Below are positions 44,423-50,467 of a stretch of DNA of 50,467 bases, piece after piece (within the stretch, counting starts at the first letter, position 1; every line of letters begins with the position of its first letter). Below the pieces are notes generated by a model. The model saw only the letters and a list, made by a program, of their open reading frames with translations, ran no database searches and was not told the DNA's origin. The position numbers and the translations under genes were made by a program. The stretch comes from Flavobacteriaceae bacterium. GTDB lineage: Bacteria; Bacteroidota; Bacteroidia; Flavobacteriales; Flavobacteriaceae. The DNA is taken from assembly GCA_029245825.1 (NCBI GenBank), contig JAQWON010000006.1, positions 1-50,467 of the forward strand, read 5' to 3'.

Positions 44423-45889
44423 TTATTCACTTGTTCTTTTTATCAACTCCGCAGATAATTTTCCAGAAATAAGAGCAGGGGGCACTCCGGGTCCAGGAAC
44501 AGTTAATTGGCCTGAGAAATAAAGATTTTTTATTTTTTTACTTTTTAGCTTTGGCCTTAGAAAAGCTGTTTGCATTAGTGTGTTAGATAGCCCATAAGCA
44601 TTCCCTTTATAAGAATTATAATCATTAATAAAATCTTTTATGCAATATGATCTATGAAATAAAATATCATTTTTTAATGATTGTCCGGTCAGTTTTTCAA
44701 TTCTTTTAATTATCAATTCAAAGTATGATTTTCTTAATTCTTTTGTGTCCTCTATACCAGGGGCTATTGGGATGAGAACAGTACAAGCTTCTTTATCTTT
44801 TGGAGCCATAGATTTGTCAGTAATTGAAGGAAAATTAGTATATATCAATGGATCAATTGGCCAAGATGGCTCGTCATAAATACTTTTAGCATGTTTATCA
44901 AAATCTGTATCAAAGAAAAGAGTGTGATGAGAGACATTTTTAATTTTTTTATTAAATCCAATAAAAAATAAAAGTGCAGATGGAGCAAAAATTTTTTTCT
45001 TCCAATATGTCTTACTATAGACTCTATCTTTAAATTCCAGGAGTGATTCAGAGTGGGCGTAGTCCGCACCACTTAGAACAATATCGGAGAAAAAGTCTTT
45101 TTCATTAACTCTAACCCCCAAAGCCTTATTTTGTTTTGTTAATATTTTTTGAACTTCACTATTTAAATGAAATTTAACTCCCAATTCTTTTGCTAATTTC
45201 TCAATTCCAATAACTACACTGTACATTCCGTTTTTAGGATGCCATGTTCCTAATCCAAAATCTGCATAACTCATAAAATTATAAAATGCTGGAGTAGCAG
45301 AGGGCTTTGCTCCTAGAAACAAAACAGGGAACTGTAGAATTTGTCTTAAATAAGGATTTTTAAACTTTTTAATCACTTCCTTTTTAATACTTGTAAAAAA
45401 GTATTTAACTTTTCTTATTGTATTAATGGTGATTAATTCAAAAAAAGAGTTACCATACATTTTATAAATTACTTCTCCAATTGCTATTTTGTAATTTGTT
45501 TTTGCTTCAGAGATAAATGTCTCTAATTTTTTTTTACCTCCTTTTTCTATAGCTTCAAATTGGTCACATCTCTTTTCAAAAGAATCTTCAAGTTTTATTG
45601 AATCTTTTTTGCCAAAATATACTTCATAACTTGGATCTAATCTTTCTAGAGAATAAAAATCTTGAGGTGTTTTTGAAAAATCTGAAAAAAATTTTTCAAA
45701 TATATCAGGCATCCAATACCAAGTTGGACCTATATCAAAAGTGAACCCCTTTATTTTTAATCTTGCAGCTCTTCCTCCAACCATTGAGTTTTTTTCAAAA
45801 ACATGAACTTCAAAACCAAATTTTGACAAATAACATGCAGCTGCCAATGCAGAGAATCCAGAACCAATTATTGAAACCTTTTTTTTCAT
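44423..45889 (-). CDS. crtI: Phytoene desaturase (carotenoid synthesis)
   Basis: 488 residues. FAD-binding N-terminus SIIGSGFSALAAACYLSKFGFEVHVFEKN (dinucleotide loop at 7-15, Glu34), GGRAARLKIKGFTFDIGPTWY, and the C-terminal FAD signature GPGVPPALISGKLSAELI. CrtI desaturates phytoene stepwise to lycopene at the membrane. Flavobacteria usually place crtI next to crtB (phytoene synthase) and other crt genes; here its neighbours are unrelated, so other crt genes must lie elsewhere. A TATATTTG box (45904-45897) lies 7 bp before the ATG, close enough to predict a nearly leaderless message. Confidence 0.93.
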   Translation of the reverse strand: MKKKVSIIGSGFSALAAACYLSKFGFEVHVFEKNSMVGGRAARLKIKGFTFDIGPTWYWMPDIFEKFFSDFSKTPQDFYSLERLDPSYEVYFGKKDSIKLEDSFEKRCDQFEAIEKGGKKKLETFISEAKTNYKIAIGEVIYKMYGNSFFELITINTIRKVKYFFTSIKKEVIKKFKNPYLRQILQFPVLFLGAKPSATPAFYNFMSYADFGLGTWHPKNGMYSVVIGIEKLAKELGVKFHLNSEVQKILTKQNKALGVRVNEKDFFSDIVLSGADYAHSESLLEFKDRVYSKTYWKKKIFAPSALLFFIGFNKKIKNVSHHTLFFDTDFDKHAKSIYDEPSWPIDPLIYTNFPSITDKSMAPKDKEACTVLIPIAPGIEDTKELRKSYFELIIKRIEKLTGQSLKNDILFHRSYCIKDFINDYNSYKGNAYGLSNTLMQTAFLRPKLKSKKIKNLYFSGQLTVPGPGVPPALISGKLSAELIKRTSE

Positions 45890-45984
45890 ACCGAAACAAA
45901 TATACCTTAATAATATTGTAAATTTTTAAGTATAAAAAAATCTAATGGGTAATTATCTTTTTAAATAGAAATTATTAATCAATT

Positions 45985-46698
45985 TTATTTTAGAGGGTGT
46001 TTTTTCTTTCTGTTTTGAGCAATTATTTCCTCTACAAAAGAGGCGCTAATTATTCCAGTTGGAATTGCTACTACACCAATTCCAACTAATGAAATTATTG
46101 AGGCAAAAATTTTACCACCTACAGTTATGGGATAAACATCACCATAGCCAACTGTAGCCAGTGATACCGTTGCCCACCATATTGATTCGGTAATACTGGA
46201 AAACTTCTCGGGTTGAGCGTCATTTTCAAGGTAGTATATAGCAGAAGCAGAAAATAGAATGGTTAATACTGATAAAAAAAGTGTAAATTTTAATTCTCCT
46301 TTAACTGCAGATAATGCTTTTACAAATAACTTTAAAGATTTACTTTCCCGACCAAGTTTAAAGATCCTTGTCAATCTAAATAACCTAAGAATTCTTAGGA
46401 AACGACCATCAACTTTAACGAATTGATTTAGATAAAAAGGAAGAATGGAGAAAAGGTCAATTAAACCAAAAAAACTGAAAATATAATTTATAGCACCTTT
46501 GATTTTTTCCTCTTTATAGGCTGAATATACCCTAAACAAATATTCAAAAGAAAAAATAATTATCGAAACAAATTCGAATTGATAAAATAAATTCCCATAA
46601 GCTTCGTGAATATTTTGATGGGAGTCTAAAATCATTGCAATAACATTTGCTATGATTAACAGATAAATAAACTTATCAAATGAATTTAGAGACTTCAT
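45985..46698 (-). CDS. Voltage-gated potassium channel, 6-TM ion transporter
   Basis: 237 residues. Six TM helices plus pore loop; S4 (99-114) has Arg at every third position (GRFLRILRLFRLTRIFK), the voltage sensor. The selectivity filter TVGYGDVYP (182-190) is canonical for K+. S6 follows (ASIISLVGIGVVAIPTGIIS), ending in a short basic tail without an RCK/cyclic-nucleotide domain. It is a KvAP/Kch-like inner-membrane channel. A 28-codon membrane peptide gene ends 4 bp upstream and is likely co-transcribed. Confidence 0.94.
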   Translation of the reverse strand: MKSLNSFDKFIYLLIIANVIAMILDSHQNIHEAYGNLFYQFEFVSIIIFSFEYLFRVYSAYKEEKIKGAINYIFSFFGLIDLFSILPFYLNQFVKVDGRFLRILRLFRLTRIFKLGRESKSLKLFVKALSAVKGELKFTLFLSVLTILFSASAIYYLENDAQPEKFSSITESIWWATVSLATVGYGDVYPITVGGKIFASIISLVGIGVVAIPTGIISASFVEEIIAQNRKKKHPLK

Positions 46699-46702
46699 AA
46701 GG

Positions 46703-46789
46703 CTACTTTTTTAGCATGTCCTTAAAAATAGCAAATAAGACAATTACAGTAGTTACTATAACAACTCCGACTACAAAACCTTCTGACAT
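46703..46789 (-). CDS. 28-residue single-TM peptide upstream of the K+ channel
   Basis: ATG at 46787-46789, TAG at 46703-46705. The product is 28 residues with acidic start (MSEG), a continuous hydrophobic stretch (residues 5-22, mostly Val/Ile/Thr/Leu/Phe), and a basic end (KDMLKK), a clear type-III-like single membrane helix. Its stop is 4 bp before the channel ATG. Size and position recall KdpF, the about 29-residue subunit of the Kdp pump, although the sequence cannot prove homology. On the minus strand a TATATTTG box (46816-46809) lies 19 bp upstream. Too short for standard gene finders. Confidence 0.6.
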   Translation of the reverse strand: MSEGFVVGVVIVTTVIVLFAIFKDMLKK

Positions 46790-46849
46790 TATTATTAATT
46801 AATATGATCAAATATAAATATTTTTGAGCAAAGTTTTTATTTTTGGACA

Positions 46850-47368
46850 ATGGCTAGACGCATATTTGTTTTTTGCTTATTTGTTTTTGTTTTTTCATGT
46901 GATCTTTCTAAAAAAGAGAATAAGGTTGAAAATCTAAATAATAATGAATCAGAATTAATCACAAAACTTCCAAAAGTTGATTTTTCAAAAGATTTTTCTA
47001 TTGAGTTCATTGAAAATAACGATATAGATCAGTGGACTAAATTCATTTCCTTTAAGGAATCTATTGAAAGCATTTCAAATTTAGATCCTCAAGGGATTAC
47101 ATTTTATCTTGATGAACTTGAAAAAAAGATTGAGGAATTATTATCTTCATCAATACCTAAAAAATTTAATTCCCCTTCTATAATAAGTAGGATCAAATTA
47201 ATTCAAATGCAAGTGATGAAGTGTAGGTTTTATTCAGAAAATCAACAAAACAATAAATTGGAGCCAGCATTAAGTGAAATGTATAAATACTATAATTCTT
47301 TGATTAAAAGAATAATTTCATTCGTGGAGGAGGAAAATGCGCTACCGGAAGTGAATGAAAATCAGTGA
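46850..47368 (+). CDS. Predicted lipoprotein of unknown function
   Basis: 172 residues. Signal peptide with lipobox VFSC (Cys17). The rest is acidic and mostly helical (for example GITFYLDELEKKIEELL and a second amphipathic helix pair around 110-155), suggesting a small helical bundle anchored to the outer or inner membrane. No conserved motif I know. Two exact TAnnTTTG boxes (46819-46826 and 46838-46845) precede it. Its last 7 bp overlap the convergent small helical protein gene. Confidence 0.75.
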   Translation: MARRIFVFCLFVFVFSCDLSKKENKVENLNNNESELITKLPKVDFSKDFSIEFIENNDIDQWTKFISFKESIESISNLDPQGITFYLDELEKKIEELLSSSIPKKFNSPSIISRIKLIQMQVMKCRFYSENQQNNKLEPALSEMYKYYNSLIKRIISFVEEENALPEVNENQ

Positions 47369-47802
47369 TGAAATACTAGTTCTTTATCCTTAATTTTATC
47401 CTTATTAATTTTTATACAATAAAGAATCTTATCAAGATGGTCACTTAAAATTTCTGAAACTTCATACTTCTCAATTATTTCTTCATATAATTCAACAAGT
47501 TTGAGATCTAGATTTACAATTATCACTGAAGGATTTTCTTTTAAGTTTTTATTTGGATTGGCAATTATTTTTTTATAATCAATTTTGTTTAAAACTAGAT
47601 TTTCGGATGAACTATAATAAATTCTATAAACAGCCATTAAATCTTGATAGAATCTATTTCTAGTTGTTGCAGTTTTATTTAAAAAACGTTTGTATTCTGG
47701 ATAAGGACTTTTATCAGCAGCTTTTATATATTCTAGTCTAGAATTGTTTAGCGCATTTAAAATTTTTTCTAAAAGAATAAAAACTTTGAATTCTTTTTTC
47801 AC
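47362..47802 (-). CDS. Small helical protein, possibly DUF2383/PA2169-like
   Basis: 146 residues from a GTG at 47800-47802; no ATG is available near the start. Entirely helical: ILEKILNALNNSRLEYIKAADKSPYPEYKRFLNKTATTRNRFYQDL resembles the first helices of the ferritin-like DUF2383 (PA2169) family, and LVELYEEIIEKYEVSEILSDHLDKILYCIKINKDKIKD resembles the last. The match is by eye and weak. Metal ligands are not obvious. Neighbours are a convergent lipoprotein gene (7-bp overlap) and a divergent CBS protein gene, a grouping that looks stress-related. Confidence 0.65.
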   Translation of the reverse strand: MKKEFKVFILLEKILNALNNSRLEYIKAADKSPYPEYKRFLNKTATTRNRFYQDLMAVYRIYYSSSENLVLNKIDYKKIIANPNKNLKENPSVIIVNLDLKLVELYEEIIEKYEVSEILSDHLDKILYCIKINKDKIKDKELVFHH

Positions 47803-47887
47803 CTTTTTTGTCTATCGAACAAATCTAGCCATTTATTGAAGTGTTTTATATTAGCTGTAAATCTTCTATTAACAATTTATTCACACT

Positions 47888-48418
47888 GTGTTTAAAACAA
47901 AGGACATACGATTAATTAAAAAAATGCTATATTTAAGCAAAGCTGAATTAAAAATGGGCATAAAAAGTTTTCAAGGACAGCAAATAAAACAATCAAGAAA
48001 GATTGATAAAAATATTACAGTTGGTGATATTATGTCTCGTGATTTGGTAACATTTTCTCCTGATGATTCCATTCACCATGTAATGTCATATTTTATCAAA
48101 TACAAGATCTCTGGAGGCCCTATTGTTGATAAAACAGGAAGACTTGTTGGCATTATTTCTGAGGCAGATTGTATGAGAGAAATATCAGACAGCAGATATT
48201 TTAATATGCCAATTTTAGATAAATCAGTTAAAAGTTTTATGAGTTTCCCAGTAGAAACGATCCAAGCTTCAACAAATATTTTTGACGCAGCTTCAAAGTT
48301 CTTTAAGACAAGTAAACGAAGATTCCCCGTAATGGATAAAGGCCGTTTAGTCGGTCAAATTAGCAGGAAAGATATTGTAATTTGTGCTCTAAAGATGAAG
48401 AGCCAAACTTGGAGATAG
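47888..48418 (+). CDS. Tandem CBS domain protein
   Basis: 176 residues if it starts at the GTG (47888); an ATG at 47924 would remove 12 residues and is equally possible. Two CBS domains: residues about 48-105 (GDIMSRDLVTFSPDDSIHHVMSYFIKYKISGGPIVD...GIISEADCMRE) and about 112-170 (SFMSFPVETIQASTNIFDAASKFFKTSKRRFPVMDKGRLVGQISRKD). Such stand-alone pairs bind adenine nucleotides and act as energy sensors; no partner domain is attached. Ends 6 bp before the convergent metG-linked domain gene. Confidence 0.9.
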   Translation: MFKTKDIRLIKKMLYLSKAELKMGIKSFQGQQIKQSRKIDKNITVGDIMSRDLVTFSPDDSIHHVMSYFIKYKISGGPIVDKTGRLVGIISEADCMREISDSRYFNMPILDKSVKSFMSFPVETIQASTNIFDAASKFFKTSKRRFPVMDKGRLVGQISRKDIVICALKMKSQTWR

Positions 48419-48423
48419 ATTGT

Positions 48424-48774
48424 TTAATGAATTTTAGATCCAATTTCGGCCTCTTGATTATCAGGAAAAATAAAAGAAGAATTCCCATTTTTATCTTTTG
48501 CTAAAAGAATAACCCCTTCTGAATAGAGCCCATCTATTTTAAATGGTTTAATATTAACTAGTACTACTGCTTTTTGCCCCAAAACACTTTTCAGGTCCAT
48601 TTTATAATTTCCCCTAGAAATAATATTTAATATTTGATGTTTTACATCAACTTTCACTGATAGTGAATTTTTATTCTCGTTCTTTTTTACGGAAATAATT
48701 TTCCCAATTAAAAAATCTAGGCTTTTAAAATTTTCAAATGAAACATCTTCTTTTAGCGAGTTATTTTTTCTCAC
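48424..48774 (-). CDS. C-terminal tRNA-binding domain of methionyl-tRNA synthetase, as a separate frame
   Basis: 116 residues from a GTG overlapping the metG stop (GTGA). An OB-fold of the EMAP/Trbp111 type: IGKIISVKKNENKNSLSVKVDV, then NIISRGNY and GQKAVVLVNIKPFKIDGLYSEGVILLA, the strands that bind the tRNA elbow. In most Bacteroidota this domain is the C-terminus of one fused MetG of about 680 residues; here it is out of frame by -1 relative to metG. The protein can work as a dimerising tRNA-binding subunit, as the separate beta-type chains do in other bacteria. See the heptamer note. Confidence 0.85.
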   Translation of the reverse strand: MRKNNSLKEDVSFENFKSLDFLIGKIISVKKNENKNSLSVKVDVKHQILNIISRGNYKMDLKSVLGQKAVVLVNIKPFKIDGLYSEGVILLAKDKNGNSSFIFPDNQEAEIGSKIH

Positions 48775-50450
48775 TTTTTCAACTTTTTTAGTTGTTGAAT
48801 AATCTTTTCATCTTCAATTTTTTCAAACAATAATTCGGGTTGATTTATTTCATGTCCACTTTCAATAATAATAGAATTTATACTTATTTTATCCCAATCA
48901 GAATTTAGATTTAATATTTTTTTCATTTTAACTGAAGTAAAAGGTAAAAGAGGTTCAGATAAGATTGCAAGCCCAGCTGAAATTTGGACCGCAGTGAAGA
49001 TTATTTCCTTTACTCTTTCAGGATTATCTTTTATTAGCTTCCAGGGCTCTTGTTTTGCAAGATATTTATTCCCAAGCCTAGCAAGGTTCATTAATAGGGC
49101 ACTAAATTCTCTGAAACTATACTTTTCTATTGCCGCCTCAAGTTTAGATGGATAAAGTTTAAGTTCATTTAATAAAGTATTGTCTTCTTTTTTAAGATTC
49201 TTTGCAAAGGGTATTTTTCCAGAGTAGTATTTATGAGTTAGAACTAAAATTCTGTTAAAAAAGTTTCCAAAAATAGAGACAAGTTCATTATTGTTTCTAG
49301 ATTGATATTCTCTCCATGTGAAATCATTATCTTTATTTTCAGGAGTGTTAGAAGCCAGAGCGTAACGTAATTCATCTTGTTTATTAGGGAATTCTTCAAG
49401 GTATTCATGTAGCCATATTGCCCAGTTTTTTGAAGTTGATATTTTAGATCCTTCTAAATTTAAAAACTCATTTGCTGGAACATTTTCCGGGAGAATATAT
49501 TCGCTAGAGCTATGCAGCATAATTGGAAAAATGATACAATGAAATACAATGTTATCTTTCCCTATAAAATGAACCAATTTTGTTTCTTTTGATTTCCAGT
49601 ATGGCTCCCAATCAACATTTTTATTTTCCGCCCACTCCTTTGTAGATGATATGTATCCTATTGGTGCTTCAAACCATACATAAAGAACTTTTTTATTCTT
49701 ATCTTTTGTATCAAGAGGTATGCCCCAATCTAGGTCTCTAGTTACAGCCCTTGGTTTTAATCCATGATCAATCCATGATTTAACTTGACCATAAACGTTG
49801 GGTTTCCAATCATTTTTATGATCTTTTAAAACCCATTTTTTGATAAAATCTTCATACTCATTAAGGGGTATATACCAGTGCTTTGTTTTCCTTTTCACTG
49901 GCTTACTTCCCGACAGAGTAGATTTGGGATTTATCAGTTCTTCAGGGCTCAATGAAGTGCCGCATGATTCACATTGATCCCCATAAGCATCTTTTTCATT
50001 GCATATAGGACAGGTTCCTGTAACAAAACGATCAGCTAAAAACTGAGATTCTTCAACATCAAAAAGCTGATTAGATTCTTTTTCAAAAAATTTATTTTTT
50101 GACTTTAATAGATCAAAAAAATCTTTTGCTGTTTTATGATGAATAGGGAGAGATGTTCTTGAATAATTATCAAAAGAAATACCAAAATTTTTAAATGAAT
50201 TACGAATTAATTTATCGTAATGGTCAACAATTTCCTGTGGAGATTTATTTTCTTTTTTTGCTTTTATTGAAATAGCCACTCCATGCTCATCACTTCCACA
50301 GATAAATATTACGTCTCTTTTTTTGCATCTTAAAAAACGACAATAAATATCAGCAGGGATGTAAACCCCAGCCAAATGTCCGATATGTATAGGCCCATTA
50401 GTATATGGAAGAGCAGCAGTTACAGTATATCTTTTGGGTAGTTTTTTCAT
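48771..50450 (-). CDS. metG: Methionine-tRNA ligase catalytic part
   Basis: 559 residues. HIGH motif 22-25 (GPIHIGHLAG), a zinc knuckle with Cys147, Cys150, Cys160 and Cys163, KISTS as KMSKS (336-340), and the anticodon-binding helical domain to the end. It charges initiator and elongator tRNA-Met. The usual C-terminal tRNA-binding domain is missing; it is encoded immediately downstream in the -1 frame with a 4-bp overlap. The last codons, from CTA at 48791-48789 to the TGA, are rich in Lys codons and include a slippery heptamer. The start ATG is 17 bp inside the window edge. Confidence 0.95.
   Translation of the reverse strand: MKKLPKRYTVTAALPYTNGPIHIGHLAGVYIPADIYCRFLRCKKRDVIFICGSDEHGVAISIKAKKENKSPQEIVDHYDKLIRNSFKNFGISFDNYSRTSLPIHHKTAKDFFDLLKSKNKFFEKESNQLFDVEESQFLADRFVTGTCPICNEKDAYGDQCESCGTSLSPEELINPKSTLSGSKPVKRKTKHWYIPLNEYEDFIKKWVLKDHKNDWKPNVYGQVKSWIDHGLKPRAVTRDLDWGIPLDTKDKNKKVLYVWFEAPIGYISSTKEWAENKNVDWEPYWKSKETKLVHFIGKDNIVFHCIIFPIMLHSSSEYILPENVPANEFLNLEGSKISTSKNWAIWLHEYLEEFPNKQDELRYALASNTPENKDNDFTWREYQSRNNNELVSIFGNFFNRILVLTHKYYSGKIPFAKNLKKEDNTLLNELKLYPSKLEAAIEKYSFREFSALLMNLARLGNKYLAKQEPWKLIKDNPERVKEIIFTAVQISAGLAILSEPLLPFTSVKMKKILNLNSDWDKISINSIIIESGHEINQPELLFEKIEDEKIIQQLKKLKK
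48783..48789 (-). other. Possible -1 frameshift site (A AAA AAG) near the metG stop
   Basis: Read in the metG frame, codons CTA AAA AAG form the heptamer A AAA AAG, the same as the E. coli dnaX -1 slippery site, 9 bases before the TGA. After a -1 slip the frame stays open (V-E-K-V-R-K-N) and runs into the tRNA-binding domain, giving one fused protein. A missing A in the six-A run would give the same effect. Confidence 0.35.
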
Positions 50451-50467
50451 TTTTAATTTATGCTAAA

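Noticed and set aside
1-50467. Mobile elements, CRISPR arrays, tRNA or rRNA genes
   Set aside because: No transposase, integrase, regularly spaced repeats, cloverleaf or rRNA-like sequence found; gaps are too short to hold most of them.

Overview
The window is one continuous, very compact stretch of an AT-rich (about 30% G+C by eye) bacterial chromosome. It almost certainly belongs to a marine-type member of the Flavobacteriia (Bacteroidota). Evidence: the Bacteroidota aerotolerance operon (MoxR, DUF58, BatA-E), the acpP-fabF ... IPExxxVDY-pyk block, a long Bacteroidota-type PurF, signal peptides ending in SQ, few Shine-Dalgarno sites, and promoter-like TTG / TAnnTTTG sequences. The longest gap without a gene is about 200 bp (4205-4404). 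I see no tRNA, rRNA, insertion sequence, prophage or CRISPR array. Several convergent gene pairs overlap at their 3' ends.

Region 1 (1-7241) is a carbohydrate-oxidation locus. A minus-strand operon encodes an exported TIM-barrel isomerase/epimerase, a nucleoside:H+ symporter-family permease, a Gfo/Idh/MocA oxidoreductase and a second TIM-barrel isomerase cut by the window edge. Divergent from it are a GMC flavoprotein with a Cys-x5-Cys-x3-Cys motif like the [3Fe-4S] site of FAD glucose dehydrogenases, and its small Tat-exported gluconate-dehydrogenase-subunit-3 partner. A convergent azurin lipoprotein follows. I infer periplasmic oxidation of a sugar or polyol, uptake of the keto-product and cytoplasmic processing, with azurin as a possible electron acceptor.

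Region 2 (7297-14266) holds mixed metabolism: an exported M20 peptidase, an EamA exporter, a PLP trans-sulfuration enzyme, LpxH (lipid A), HflX GTPase, a short-chain dehydrogenase and an aldo/keto reductase. Region 3 (14412-23335) is a nine-gene MoxR/Bat operon. Region 4 (23327-31239) has CvpA, PheS, an ALDH7-type aldehyde dehydrogenase, an isoaspartyl peptidase lipoprotein, a CYTH protein, DNA polymerase IV, pyruvate kinase and an IPExxxVDY protein. Region 5 (31259-37481) has FabF, AcpP, PurN, an RNase HI gene interrupted by one in-frame TAA, a PfkB kinase, PurF and superoxide dismutase. Region 6 (37571-50450) has an AddAB-like helicase-nuclease pair, an unrecognised membrane protein, CrtI, a voltage-gated K+ channel with a 28-residue membrane peptide directly upstream, small stress-type genes, and MetG encoded as two overlapping frames.

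Most worth a second look: (i) metG split from its tRNA-binding domain next to an in-phase A AAA AAG slippery heptamer whose -1 frame would restore the fusion; (ii) rnhA with a single nonsense codon but all active-site residues preserved; (iii) the 28-residue peptide upstream of the K+ channel; (iv) the Fe-S GMC dehydrogenase/azurin arrangement; (v) absence of rnc from its usual place after fabF. Positions of residues are counted by hand and no database search was possible.
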